Shown: positions 1 to 12,224, numbered from the stretch's first letter. The stretch is DNA of 34,653 nt from Pleurotus djamor (GCA_029747585.1 JAPEVF010000487.1:1-34653); one strand, 5' to 3'. Translations and numbers: made by a program. The notes: a model not told the origin generated them from the letters alone.

Positions 1-2028
1 GCAGTGTAGGCTGTCCGACGCGCTAGGGTTAGGGCTGCCTTTTTTGGCCGAGGATACCGACGCCATACCGACGACGCCGACACTTCCAGATCTTCAATGT
101 TTCATGAGTGACCCGCCTCGGCGTCTGTTAAACACTTTGTATTTCCTCTCTATCCGCGATAATTACATCTGAGGGATCTCGCAGTGGTCTACGGGCAGGA
201 TCGATGGCGGTCGTGCATAAATTAGACGCGGAAGTAGGGAGAGCCATACAGCTGTGAATGGCACGGAGAAAAAAAAGTCTAAACAACCTCCGTTATTTGA
301 TAAATTGGCAGAACGGGAGACAAACTCACGTTGATGTTGGCATCTCTCGTTTAGTGCATCTTGCATCTCATAGGTAGCTCCATGCCAAAGCTTGCCGCCG
401 CGGAGTTGATGGTCTGTATTTTCCCTGAGAAGAGCAGTAGGCGAACCACCATGACACCAACAAAGCACCGAGATTCCAATTGGTGAGTACGAGCCAAGCG
501 CTTGAACATTAGCTCGGAGGGGTTGGTCCTCGGACGCATGGTCCAACCACGCTGAGGTCTAAGATGAGATTCCCGAACAGCCTCGTGCAAGAGAACGTAC
601 TGTTTGTGCCCCCAAAATGCAGATAGTGCGCGATAGAGTAGATGGTCTGAGCTGACCCTTCTCGGCGGAATTCTTCCATTCTAGACCGTTCTTAGAAACG
701 AAGTACATTCCTCAGTCATTTATTGTCCACGTATCAATGACTCGACCTGTCTGATTGACTGGGGAAGACGTTAGCTTCCGTTGAAACGAGGCGGGTATAC
801 GGCAGCGAAACCTCAAATAACCATGTGTCCCTTGAACCAACCGTGCGGTGGAATGATCAGCTAGTTCCTTGATTGATTAAGAAAAATCATAGTCTGACTC
901 GAGAAAGCCTCGTGTTCTGGTCAAAGCGTCCACGTACAGCTCCAAGACGCGGTAAGCTTGGGGAGAATATAGGGTCAGTAACCCTCCATTCATCAAATAT
1001 ACTGACTTAAATCACGGGGAAAAGAGCCGGTCCATTGAATTTTGTGGATGGTAGTTGTGAATATTCGCATTCATGAACAAGGACCAACTCATGCTTGTTC
1101 TGGAAATTCTATGTGCGGCCGTTTCAAGGAAGTCTCGTAAGTACTACTGATCGCCTAGAGATGAAGGGTATCCACTCACCCTTGTATTTTAGATCAAAAT
1201 TGGCTAGCTTTAGAAGCGGGAATTGCATGGATAATCCCGTCTACGAACCCTTCGGAGTATGTGGTGAACTGAGATATTCCAACGGCTCGAAGAAAATCTA
1301 GAGGAAAGCGCGCGCTGAATCTATCGTTCTTGGAAGCATGGTGTCGATATTTTTTAAAATGCCGAGGCGAGGCTTGTGCTTGCCGCGGCTGTTCTTTACA
1401 ACAGCCGAAGTCTAGCGGACTGAAATAGGACAAAAGTCGGTGAGCGCGACGTGGGCGGGTAGCACACAACTGAAGATAAGACAGATGTGAGGTGACGGAA
1501 CATAGAGCCGGGAATTTTCGGTACAAGAGCTCACCACTTGTAACGCTGGTATGTTGGATGGAGATCGCTGACTGAGACGGAGCGATCATTGTCTAGGTAG
1601 CGGAAAGAACATTTCCAGGGATGACGGAACGGAGCCGTCTCGGGGTCGCTAAGAAACCCGTAAGGTACGAAGCGCTGCACGGCACCAAGCGCCTACAAGA
1701 TCCGTTAATGCCGCAAATGGTTCTCAGATGCTGAGATGATGAATAGGTACAGTCATTGGTGACTGCCCGAGAGAGGCGAAAAGACCGAAGCCAATTGTTT
1801 GAGTGGGATCTCGGTGCCGCCCGACATCTACACATTCTGACGACAGCGGGGGGAGTTGGAGGTTGCGTTTAGGCCAAAAAGCTCACCTACCACCTTCCAA
1901 AATTCCAACGAAATATCAAGACATCAAGATACGAAAACAGTTGTTGTCAACGATGATGACAAGGTTTGAGTTACTTGAATTCAACAACAGGCTTTTGACT
2001 CATGCTCGTAGTAGAAGGACGGTCGAGA
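1..2028. other. Gene-free stretch, no supportable gene
   Basis: I find no coding region here that can be supported. Open frames on both strands are short, lack recognisable motifs, mostly begin at non-ATG codons, and do not join through good splice sites into a family I know. Near position 24 there are two adjacent TTAGGG-like units, too few to call telomeric sequence. The stretch may hold decayed sequence or the 3' flank of the HET gene at 2029. Confidence 0.5.
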
Positions 2029-3638
2029 TTAGCTTATGAAAACGACTTCTGGCATCTTCCGGAAGAGTAAATCGTCGTCGCGAGAGGTGAACTCGACACG
2101 CAAATCCCGACGACGGGTATACGTTGGGTATTCTGGAAGACCGGCCTTCTCCAAGACGATTGTGAAGGCTCGATGACCGTCTGGCGACACATACGTCCCC
2201 AATACACCGACAGCTAAACCCTCTTGAAAGAATGTGATGCCAATGGTATCATCTTCGCGGTCGCGACCCCCGTCATATACGAAAGGATCGTACTCGTCCT
2301 CTGACTCGTCGGAGGTATCATGGTACAAGAATTTTGCAAGGCCAACACCCTCGATCATGACGAATCCCTCTGAGGTTTGGGCGTCGTCGGAAGCACGGTG
2401 AATAATCATGGCGATCCGTAGCCCGGCATTGGTAAGTTCAAAGGACGGATCAAGCGATTGTTTCGAGCCGGTGAGTAGGCAATGTGGAGTGATCATGGGG
2501 GGCGGACGCGTTGGAAAGCTCATTGAGAGCATCGAGTTCATCGGAGAAGCACTCCCATTAATCGCAAATATTGAGCGATTATTGACTTGACTGACACATT
2601 CGACCTGCAGGCGGTGGAACGCCTGAGCCATCCCCTCGCCGTAAGCAATCGGCATCTGGACGTTCAGTAGTCCGATAAGACAGTAGACGATGTCTTCGGG
2701 ACGAGTCGTTACGCGGCTATTTACCCAATGAAACACGGTATGTGCGTGAGTAGGGGATGGACGATACGAATCGAGAGTATCCGACGGGATGCCTACAAGG
2801 ACTGTTAGGCGGGAGTTTGGGCTTCGCCAAGTAGTCTTCAATCTCACCTGTAATAAAGGATATTTCTCTGAGGATAGAATCCTTCGCTTCCCGAGCTATA
2901 GGGTTATTGGTTGTGATGTCTGGCGAGTGGGCTGAGTTTGGTGAGGTAGCCATGAGAGAGGGGGGAGACTAACGTTCTGAGCGGATCACATCGTAGCCGT
3001 ATCCCCCATCATCAAAGAGCGGAGTCCAATCTCCTTGATAGAACTTGAGACGCGAGGGCGCTATCATCTCTTGGAGCGTCCATCCACGCGTAAACCATTC
3101 GTCTTCCTTCCAAGTCTCCCGGCCTTCGGTGAGATAGACGATGCATACGTGGGCATTCTGGTACCACTTGAACATGGACCGAATTGACTCCTCCAATTCG
3201 GAGCTGCTGGTCTTGTTGATGCATCCTGTATCCATCCAGACAAAGCGGCATTCAAAGGAGGCTGAGACATCGCAGAAACGGATAAGCTTCTCCCATCCGC
3301 GTTTGTGAATGGGCTTGACTTCGCTTCGTAGGTCGTCAAAAGTGAGCTCGTCGCGTCCCCATCGATGGGACAGGATAGCATATTTCCCGAGGCTCCGGAT
3401 GCTCTCGCTCGTGCTGATCCAAGCATCTCCGCTCGCACGATATGCTGCGTATATTTCAGAAAGGAGATATTCCGCCAGGTCCTCTCTCGTCAAGAGAACT
3501 CCATTGAGTCGATCGAACAGTCGGATCGGAACCTTGTACACGTATTCGTTTACTCGAGTGCGTGCGCTGGCGGGACGACGTAATTAATTTCTTCCGCAGC
3601 GCAGGTTTCTACTTACTAAAGAGCGACATGAGCTTCAT
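2029..3638 (-). CDS. HET-domain protein (heterokaryon-incompatibility type)
   Basis: Four exons: 3638-3617, 3552-2974, 2931-2848 and 2792-2029, giving 482 aa. The HET domain spans about residues 64-175. Its blocks are visible in order: KYAILSHRWG with ELTFDDL following, then WMDTGCINKTSSSELEE, MFKWYQNAHVCIVYL, and RGWTLQEMIAP. After the domain come FITGIPSDTL (across the 2847-2793 intron) and TTRPEDIVYCLIGLLNV...AYGEG, the usual region following HET in basidiomycete proteins. HET proteins act in non-self recognition and regulated cell death in filamentous fungi; the trigger and partner of this one are unknown. The first exon of 22 nt is inferred: the long frame has no ATG before an upstream stop, and ATG at 3638 with donor GTAAGT and acceptor CGAG at 3553 gives a phase-matched join. 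The usual CC of the third block reads GC here. The C-terminal 200 residues match nothing I know. Confidence 0.85.
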
Positions 3639-4865
3639 TGAGCAAGCAGATCACTGACTCACCAAGGTCTAATGGCGTTCCGTGACATCTCAACGACTTT
3701 GAACGGACAAGGAACGTACCTGTCAAAGGGAAGTCAGAAAGTCCAAGAGTCGGGTCTTCGGTGAAGCCCTAGCTCACCTTCCTATCCAAGAAGTCAATGA
3801 CGAGAGTAAAACGATTTCAGTCGAGGTATACTGAAACAATGCATATCAACACACAGAACGGTATGAGGTAAAGACAAAGTGTTGGCACCCATTGTTTCGT
3901 AAACGTAAACTATAGCTAGTGCTTGAGTTATCTTGTCTTTTCGAAGAGGACTGTAGCTCATTCTATGCTTACCTTATCCCCGGTTTCACCCTAAAAAGAG
4001 TCATTTTAAGGATCATGCTTAGAATCAATGAAGGTTTTGTGAAGGTTAGCTCGGATTTACCGCCAACCCGAGGTCTGGTTCCCAGCTTGGAACTGGGGAA
4101 TGTATCAGAAAATGTCCATCCAGCAGGAGGTATGTGATTACCGTTGAATTGAGGCACGGGAAACTGGATCATACGTAGAAAGCTTTTGCTTGAGTTGGCG
4201 ATGGCCGTAAGTTGGTGGTAAGTTGGGGTATCTCCCGAGGCTAACAAGCCCAAATAACGGATAGGGGTGTCCGAAGCGGGCGCTCCGCGACTTGGGCCAT
4301 GAGTTCGATTAAAACGCTCACAAAACGCTCATCCTTAACTTCTGTGAACCCAACTCAATAGAAGTGAACGCTACTCGACGATGTAATTCAATTTCAGACC
4401 AGCTCCAAGCATACTGTACTCACCCTAGTGTCAAGAGAAATGCGACTTGCGACAGCGAATCCATCCCGAGGTCCACATTTACAGTAAATGATTTACTCGG
4501 ATTAGACCCTTCGAGCTTGCTTATATATATAGCGGATTCTACGTACGATGATACGCGGCGACAATCTAAAGGTACTTACATCTCTTGTATGTGAGATACT
4601 GGATGCTGAAGTTACATGTTCTTAGATGCATTGCATGCGTGTTTCCCGAATCACATCCTAGACCAACATTGTCCGTCAATCACTTTGGCTTCACCATTTC
4701 TTGAGTACTCGGGCCAGACCATAGCCTCTTCAGAATGGTGCTTGAATAATTCAGCCTGGCCAGTACCCGGCGGACCGCTAGAACGTTCATGTGGTCGAAC
4801 GATTCTATTCTTATCCTATTTATAACAAGCTTTCTCCCATGACATAGACAAGCAATCTCTGTCTA
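3639..4865. other. Intergenic region between HET and MFS genes
   Basis: About 1.2 kb between the divergently transcribed HET gene (-) and MFS gene (+). It contains only short frames without motifs. It should hold both promoters; the MFS side ends in a TATA-like element at 4817-4825. Confidence 0.5.
4817..4825 (+). promoter_or_regulatory. TATA-like element of MFS gene
   Basis: TATTTATAA lies 41 bp upstream of the MFS start codon at 4866, a plausible position for a fungal core promoter with a short leader. Judged by sequence and position only. Confidence 0.4.
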
Positions 4866-7373
4866 ATGGCTTCCCCGCATTCTTCGATAAACACCCCGCA
4901 TCATGGGGTAAAATTCGCCGACTCTACTTCGAAAGTCGACGAAGCGCAGCTAGAGGATGCATCCAACAGCGCTGACGGAGTGGTCAAGGGCAAGAGGGGA
5001 GGCGATGCCGCTTTGGAAGTCTTGGGAGACAGAGTATTTCGCGAGATATCTGCGGAGGAAGATAGGCGTGTTCTCCGCAAGATAGACTTCTGGGTCATGC
5101 CGGTGGTATTGCTCGTCTATTTTCTTCAGCAGCTGGACAAGTAAGACATTCTCGCTCGTTTTGTAAGGCGTACGATGACCAAACCGATTATAGGTCTTCG
5201 CTCTCGTATACATCCGTCTTTGGTATTGTCGAGGAAACCCGTACGTAGTCTAAGCGCCTCCAACAGCCTAAGAAACTAACAGACTGCCTTCCGTAGATTT
5301 GGTGGGGACTCAGTACAGTTGGTTGAGCTCCATTGTCTACGTCGCCCAGTTAATATGGCAACCAATGTCGTCCTACTTCCTTGTCAAGTTTCCTATAGCC
5401 CAATACCGTATGTGGCCCTCCCCCTTCATAAGGTCTCGATGTCTGGACTTAGAGAGTCGATCATCCTTCTTCAGTCAGTTTTCACGTTTTCATGTGGGGT
5501 GTCGTCGTCGCATCCACCGCGGCAGCTCACAACTTCGCGGGACTCATCGCCGCGCGGTTTTTCCTTGGGATATTCGAGGCAACTGTTGGTAAGTGTTCTT
5601 TGCCTCTTCATGGGCGAAGCGCTCGAGCACTTAACTTACGTTGATGGTTCAGCTCCATGCTTCATAACGATCACACAGATGGTACGGGTGGCCACTAAAG
5701 TCGCGTCCTTGCCGCTTTTCTGATACACCTTTGATGCTAGTGGTGGCGCCGCCGGGAACAGACAATGCGGCTGTCAATGTGGATGGCAATGAACGGAGGT
5801 ACTGGAATGGTAGGCGTTGACCTCACCTCGTTTCCGATTAGAGTTAAAGTTTTGTAACCCGTCTTCCGTACGTCATAGGTTGGTTCATTGCTTTCGTATG
5901 GTCTAGGGCACATCAATGGTCGCCTACATCCATATCAAGTCATCTTTCTCTTCATCGGACTTCTTACCGCAGTCACCGCGCCAATCGTCTAGTACGTATG
6001 TTCGTTGATGTTGATCCCCGTTAACCCCCAACACGACGTCTTACCTCCCTGCCAAATAGCTTCGTCCTACCCGATTCGCCCGCAAAAGCAAAATTCCTTA
6101 CACATGAAGAGAAAATCGTTGCGCTTGAGCGTTTACGCGCAAACAACCAAGGAACTGAGTCGAAGGAGTGGAAATGGGATCAGGTGCTGGATTTGGTTTG
6201 TGATCCGAAGACCTATCTTTGGTTTGCGCTCTTGTTCTTGTGTGCGTAAGTATCAACGGACCTCTCCTTGATTGCATCCCATCAACACCTACTGACGTAC
6301 ACTTGAACCTTTGCGTGTAGGTTACCCAGCGGAGGCATCGGAGCGTTCGGCCCTTTGATCATCCGTTCGTACCTCCGCGATGCGTGTGTAGCGGAACTTA
6401 TTGATGTTGATATCCCATCCAGAGGGCTTTGGTTTCAACCAATTTCAAACAATCCTGTTCAACATCCCCTTCGCTTTCTTCCAGGTTGTTCTAACGCTCC
6501 TTTCGGCGTATATCTCGACCAAAATCAAACTCAAATGGCCCGTGATCTTTTTCTTGACATTGCCACCAATTGCGGGTATGTTCAATGTTTCACATACGTT
6601 TCTGCTAGGCCAGGCACTGAGTGAACTGGAACTGTGCTCTACTAGGCGCTTCGGCACTACTGAACCTTGGTCGTGGCGGTGAGCTGCGAGCCCGACTTCT
6701 GGTATGTTATTATGTGTTGTCCTTTTCTACCGCCCTCCGTAAGTTTTTCCTCGGATGTTGCCGTCTGTTCAGTCTGATGAAACTGGCGTTAGAGCCTATG
6801 CTGTATACTTGGAGCGCACAAAATACCGCTGGTCACACGAAGAAACTTTGTACGACTGGTGTAGTCTTCGTCGCCCAATGTACTGGAAATGTAAGATATA
6901 TTCCGATTCAGTGAATGATACTATGGTCTAACTCAATCCCAGATCGTTGGTCCGCTATTGTATACGACCGAAGAGAAGCCGTATTATCATAGAGGCCTCA
7001 TTGCCAAGTGAGTAATCCGATTACTTCGTTCAATCTTTTGTTGTTGATGAACATTGTTTTTTCAAGTTTGATCTGTTGGATCGCTCTCGCTGTGTTCACC
7101 TTGTACGTTCCTTCCCGTCATTATCAGGCATCTTCAGCTGAGCTCCCATATACCAGGATTACAACGTCCTTCCTCGTCTACCGAAACAAGCAACATTCGA
7201 CCCGTCGGCTTCACTTGGGCAAGGCAGCCATGGTAGTTGACCAATCTCTCGAAGAGCATCCTCAAGCTCTCTCATCCGGATCAGGGAGCAAGGCACATGC
7301 AACGCCGGCCAATGAGAAAGCCTTTGATGACCTCACGGATACCGCCAATGAAGATTTCATCTTTGCACTTTAG
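4866..7373 (+). CDS. MFS transporter, ACS family (allantoate permease/DAL5-like)
   Basis: Fifteen exons (4866-5140, 5194-5240, 5297-5407, 5475-5588, 5653-5681, 5741-5809, 5879-5991, 6060-6245, 6321-6364, 6423-6575, 6646-6738, 6793-6890, 6943-7007, 7067-7102, 7157-7373) join without a frame break into 549 aa, the normal size for this family. A cytosolic N-terminus of about 75 aa precedes helix 1 (FWVMPVVLLVYFLQQLDK). Family landmarks follow: SSLSYTSVFGIVEET, GTQYSWLSSIVYVAQL, FMWGVVV, AARFFLGIFEATV, WWRRREQTMR, the KWPVIFFLTLPPIAG block of the C-terminal half, TWSAQNTAG and the tail FDDLTDTANEDF. The ACS family imports organic anions and related small molecules (allantoate, nicotinate, vitamins, small peptides) across the plasma membrane by proton symport. 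The substrate here cannot be read from sequence. No nitrogen-catabolism or other pathway gene lies next to it. Confidence 0.92.
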
Positions 7374-8313
7374 GCTTGCTCATGGATTCCTTCGCCGACA
7401 GATCGTTGGCTCCGGCCTGATTACGCGCCTCTGTCCGCTGGAAAATATCAGTCCTGCCTTTCTCTCACACATCTAACTGTGGATAAATGTTCAGCAATTG
7501 CCAATAAAAANCGTTCGAGTTAGCAAAGCCGTCAGACAAATTTCTGTCAACAACGAAGCCATCAGCAAATTCATCAGATGCTCGCTAAGACTTTTTCGTG
7601 CTCAAACTAGCATGAGAAACATGAGTCGACCCTCGGTCATAGTCGAATGGGCTTCGTAAAACGTATATAACCATGGGTGGCGTCGCTCGTGATGCTAGGA
7701 CCGAATCTCAAGGCATCCGAGAGATGTCTGCTTGTAGTGGTCGGCCAAAGCGACTGATATGAATGTGTCGTTGACATGCTCCCCCTCTTCACCCCTGAAT
7801 GGTTCTGAGACGCCACCTCGTGACCCTGGTCGATCCAAAAATCCTGCGCCTGGGGTTAGACTGCTCTTTCTCCTCCTCGTACCATTCTGTAGTAGTAGTA
7901 CGCGCAGTTATCATTACGACTACAAAACGACTTTTCCGGTGCTGTTTGGAGCTCTCGGCCAACGATTTTAATTGTTTTCGGGTGCCGGGGTTCCTCGGTT
8001 CCTCCCATTCAGGGCACGTTGCAGGGCTTTTTGCAGGGTTCTGATAAATTTGCCCATTTGCGACAGCTTGCGAGGTAAAAGGTCCCGCACGAGGCAGGAC
8101 GCTAACCTGAACAAGGAAAGTTGTACCAAATCGCGTACCTCGTCCTCTGGATTCATCAATTCCCATGCGGTGCCAAAGAAGGGTTTTTCCATTATCGCAG
8201 TTCTCGATGGGCTGGGCCGGTGGAGGAAAAGAATCGTATGAGCGAATGGATTTCCGTGGGTTCTTCTCCTTCCACCTCCACCATCGGTTTCGTTTTCTCT
8301 GTCGCTGTTTCTC
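7374..8313. other. Intergenic region after MFS gene
   Basis: 940 bp between two plus-strand genes with no supportable gene. AATAAA at 7503-7508, 130 bp after the MFS stop, is a possible polyadenylation signal and is followed at once by an N (7511) at the end of an A run. TATATAA at 7664-7670 is followed by an ATG opening only a 29-codon frame, which I do not call a gene. Confidence 0.45.
7503..7508 (+). terminator. Possible polyadenylation signal of MFS gene
   Basis: AATAAA 130 bp downstream of the MFS stop codon. Fungal polyadenylation signals are degenerate, so this is a weak call. Confidence 0.3.
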
Positions 8314-9658
8314 ATGTTTTCTTGCCTTAGTCGACGAAACTGTTTGGGTGTCCTAGCAAAGGCCTTCATATTGGCTTCGGTGTTGATGGCGGTGGAAGCT
8401 CGGACGAACGTCACCTTGGACGACGGGGACAGCAGAATTGTGTACGAGGGGCAGTGGAATCGGTCATCACTTTCGCAGAGCTCACTTGACTATGGGGGAT
8501 CGCACCAGTTTGCTTCCGCTGGAGGTTCGCGAGCAACATTCAAATTCACTGGTATGTTCTCTGGGACTTAGTTTTTTTTCCTTGCCATAACCTGATGATA
8601 CGTCTCAGGTGTCGCTGTTTACTTCATCTCACCCTTGTGGCCGCGTTCTGTGTCCACTCTAATACAGCTGGACAACGAACCAAGCGTTCTGCTCAACCTT
8701 ACGGACCCTGGAACACCACTGTCGTCCGACCCGAGTGCTGCGGGTACTGTACAAGCTCAGGCCGTCTGGGGGGAGGAAAATTTGGTGAACGGGGACCACA
8801 CGCTGGTGATATCTGTTGGCGAAGGCGAGAGCACCGCTATCGTTGATGCTCTTACGTGCGTTATCATTGCTCCATATGATGTCTTCCCAAACTGACATTG
8901 CCCTTTGATCGTGATGCCTAACTATAGATACACCGCCCTGGATTCCCCACAGTCATCGTCATCCAGCAGCAATAAGCGGACCATTGCCATTGCTGTCGGG
9001 TGTGTCGCAGCGTCCATAGCTGTTGGCCTACTTCTCGGGCTCTTCCTGTTCTGTCGCCGCCGCCAGCGTGCAAGGAAAGAGGAACGTGTCGCAGGGTGGA
9101 CTTCCACACGTAGTCTTTCTGGGAAACCTGGATCCTACCCAGGCGGGCCGTCGGATTCCAAAACAAGTTCAACGACCATGCTCGAGAACAACCAACCTGG
9201 AGGAGTACCGACCATCCCCCCGATGCCGTACATCGACCCTTCGGTCCCCTTCAACCCCAACGATCCGTCCAACCCTTACGCCGCCACAAACCTCTATCAA
9301 TCACTCGACCCTCAGCAAATTGCCTTTTTGCNAGTCTCAATATGCCCAATGGGCAATGCATCAGTACCCTCATACTCATCCGCGTTATACAATCAACACG
9401 CTTTCGACAATTACGGAAGCCAATAGCCCGTATAGCGTAAACGCGAGCTTAAGTCTGAGCGGCGGAGGCAGTCAGTACCATACACCAGCGAGCTGGGGCG
9501 GGAGTTTGAGCTTGGGACCTCATTCGCCAGTGAGCATAGCAGCGGAGTTTGGTCATATGGGACACGGGGCTGGGGCTGGTGGAACCGGTGGAACTGGACG
9601 CACGATGGATACTAGAGAAACTGGTAACCCCCCTCCAAGCAGTGGCCTTTCACGCTAA
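8314..9658 (+). CDS. Single-pass plasma-membrane protein with signal peptide
   Basis: Three exons: 8314-8551, 8609-8855, 8928-9658, about 404 aa. Residues 1-29 form a signal peptide (basic n-region, hydrophobic AKAFILASVLMAV, then EA|RT). An ectodomain to about residue 165 has the pattern seen in many agaricomycete membrane proteins: NVTLDDGDS, FKFTGVAVYFISPLWP, a VSTLIQLDNEP strand, VWGEENLVNGDHTLVISV and AIVDALTYT. A Ser-rich stalk leads to one transmembrane helix at about 180-206, then RRRQRARKEER and a Pro/Gly/Ser-rich cytosolic tail. Type I topology is expected; the role is unknown (a sensor or cell-wall contact protein is possible). An N at 9332 breaks the frame: if counted as a base the protein ends at 9426; if dropped, TTTTTGCAGTCT reads straight through to the stop at 9656-9658. 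Confidence 0.8.
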
Positions 9659-10039
9659 TTGCGTCACCTTCATTTCCGTCCCTGCTCTCCCCCCACTTCA
9701 GTTACTTCGTTCTTGTGCAATCACCCCTCTTCCCATTTCACGAAAAGTATATTTGTTTACTGCTGCGGCTCGTCACGATCTATATTCACGATCTACATTC
9801 ACATTGTTTATGTACTTGTATCGGTGCGCCACTGCACACACTGGATGGACATTTTCGCCACATTCTGGAGCTGGCATATTCTCCATTACCACCTATCTAC
9901 ATACAATCTACAAAATACAATCCTCTTGTAAACGGTTCGGTTCGACATATATGTATATTTATCATCACTGTCATGACGTCTTCGCGCAGCATGGGTACAG
10001 GAAGCTTCATGTCCGAGGGTGATTGTAGTTCGGCTCATA
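9659..10039. other. Convergent intergenic region
   Basis: 381 bp between the stop codons of the plus-strand membrane protein and the minus-strand DUF6534-type gene. It is CT-rich at its left end and AT-rich in the middle, as expected for shared 3' flanks. No gene seen. Confidence 0.5.
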
Positions 10040-11971
10040 TTACACGCTCCACGGGGGTCTCTCTCCAGAATGGACCATCGTGAAGGAACTAACATGGATG
10101 GCGATAGGTACGCCAGGTGCTGTTGTGCAGTTCATACCATGGCGGAATGACTTCCTTGCGTTGAGGCTGTAGTACGTGAAACGATGAGCATGACGTACGT
10201 CAAGAGAAAGGATTCAAAGGACTCACAGAGACAGATAACAAAAGGCATGGACTACGGGAAGACCGTTGGTGTTAGGGACCATTTCGAAGCATTCGAAGGA
10301 TATCACGTACAGCTGGGGAGGAGCATCTCCAAGGTGAAGAAGACAAGGTTATCTGGAAGGGCGGTGCTCTAGTGTAATCAATGACGTGACCTGTGGGTAA
10401 CCATGGGGGAATAACGCACCGTGACAAAGATGACAATCTCAAGTGTGCTGTTGGCGGGTCATTAATATCCTAAGCGCTTGTAAACGGTCCAAAATCCTGT
10501 AAACGGTCCAAAATCCTGTAAACGGTCCAAAATCCACGATTACCTGACAAGGAGACCAGACGTAACGAAATACTTCGCCAATAGGGAAAATGGGGTCCTC
10601 GATCTAGAAGGTTCATCGGTTATAAGGAAGCTCAGCGGGGGAACGTGAACGTACGCCGAGAATTCATCCTGACTTCGGTACAGGACAAAGCAAAGGAACA
10701 ACGAAAGGGTGGAGTCAATAATCATCGCCGACGAGAAGCTCGGATACAGCACGCTTCGCTATGAGATTCGATCAACGTAACCAAGTAGATTTGGTGAGGG
10801 CGGGACGTACCCCAAACACCGAAGAAAATTGCATGGCGTGCTGAAGTCCTTCATTGGGATCAATTTCGTACCTGAGAGATGGGAAAGACATAAGGTTAAT
10901 GTTGATCTATCTGTCGCAAAGTGGAAACTTACAGCCTCACGGTGGCGTCTATGAATCCATTTTTGATCAATAGTCTGATAGAATGACGCGTAATGGAAGC
11001 CCTGGAACGCACAGATTCCAATCCCTAGGAGCAGAGTCAGTCAGGGGATGCTGATACCAGAACGATCTCACCCTGTCCCACAAGAGTGACGACCAGCTGG
11101 GTCGATTTTATTATAATAGCACGCAAAACAGCAAGGAGTATGTTGGAGCTCACGATGATGTAGGTTACAATTCCTTGGGCGTGACATTTCACTGCCGATG
11201 AATGAATTATGCTCGAGAGATCGGAATAAGGTACTTACGCTTCCACGCTAGCAAGGCATACAGTCTGACAGGGTAAGGCGAAGAAACCTGCCCGAGGTAG
11301 TAGATATAGGACTCACATGTGAACATAATTGAGCATAAATATCTACGAAGTCAATGAGTTCTGTCCATAGTAGCGAGGAACGAATAGGACTGACCATCAG
11401 CAAGAGTTGGTGCTGTATCACTCTAATGCGCCGAATAACTGAGAATAACTTGAATACATTCGTCACATGAGCAAAACTTACTGGAAGAGGATCGGAGCAA
11501 GCAGCACGATCGGGCGGTTCCAGGCAAGCACGAGAAGATAGTAGGCTATGTAAAAGGAAGTGGACAAGTGGGTCGCAGAAATGAGCCTGCGGAAAGTGAG
11601 ATGTCTGTAAGAAGGAAAGGTGGGGATCGCCTGAGAGTTGGTTACCACATGAATCCCACCTGTGGTCAGGAAATTAGATGAGCGTAAACCCGGAAAGAAA
11701 GAAGAGGTACGACTTACAAGGCACTTCCCCAGGAAGGGGTCGCTGTCAAAGTGAACGAAGTAGTGGTATACTTGGAGACTGACAACGCCAAAAACTCTGG
11801 AAAAGAGGGACGTCCAATATGGATGGAAAATGTAAGATTCTAGTCAAAAGCGGGAAGAGACTTGGAAGAGACACACGCTGCGGCGAATACGATGCCAAAG
11901 AAGAGGGGTTTGAGTAGTATATTCGGGAGATGTTCGAGGACTGCTGAAATCCGAGATGCCAAGTCCGACAT
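10040..11971 (-). CDS. Seven-helix DUF6534-type membrane protein, copy C
   Basis: Seventeen exons on the minus strand (11971-11877, 11796-11718, 11659-11646, 11586-11482, 11422-11395, 11342-11317, 11264-11239, 11191-11154, 11096-11072, 11024-11009, 10871-10811, 10758-10655, 10603-10544, 10447-10420, 10368-10311, 10251-10227, 10166-10040) join in frame to 304 aa. Landmarks in order: LLKPLFFGIVFAAAVFGVV, DPFLGKCL, ATHLSTSFYIAY, LLVLAWNRP, LYALLAWK, AMQFSSVFG, VLYRSQDEFSA, SGLLVR and LLNARKSFRHGMNC. The order of hydrophobic segments and the LNAR motif after the last helix fit DUF6534, a large agaricomycete family of seven-helix proteins without known function. Copies A and B are about 14 kb away. 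Least certain is the 137-bp intron 10872-11008 (donor GTTCC): it starts with about 90 nt open in frame, so alternative splicing is possible. Confidence 0.85.
10479..10535. repeat. 19-bp tandem repeat, three copies, in an intron
   Basis: TGTAAACGGTCCAAAATCC is repeated three times without mismatch (10479-10497, 10498-10516, 10517-10535). It lies inside the intron between exons 13 and 14 of the copy C gene, just downstream of its 5' splice site in transcript sense. Confidence 0.95.
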
Positions 11972-12224
11972 CGAATGACTCGGGTTTGAGAGAGTTCTCG
12001 TAGATTTGTATTGACACCATGGCCCAATCACTAAGAGCTTTATGACATCGAAGCGGGCGCGCGCCGCCGCCTGCATCAATGGGTAACCTAGATCAAGGTG
12101 AATGACATCGCCAAACATATCGTTGCGACGAAAAAAGAATGGTGGAAGGAAGTCGAAGCTTGTTGCTTGCATCATGTCGTTTGAACAGGAAGAGGCACTG
12201 TTCTGACATGCAATCAATCAACAA
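11972..12224. other. 5' flank of DUF6534-type copy C
   Basis: 253 bp between the copy C start codon and the left inverted repeat. This short flank is all the promoter space the gene has before the element begins. No clear TATA box was identified. Confidence 0.4.

Noticed and set aside
20..40. Two adjacent TTAGGG-like units suggesting a telomere
   Set aside because: Only about eleven bases match; expected by chance in 34 kb and not part of a longer array.
163..590. Two overlapping minus-strand frames near the left end
   Set aside because: No ATG-supported start for the longer one, no recognised motif, and no splice sites joining them to a larger gene.
1194..1835. Minus-strand frames of 131 and 80 codons upstream of the HET gene region
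   Set aside because: Composition unlike the clear genes in the window and no family resemblance; treated as chance frames.
7664..7770. TATATAA followed by ATG as a small gene
   Set aside because: The frame has only 29 codons and no conserved feature.
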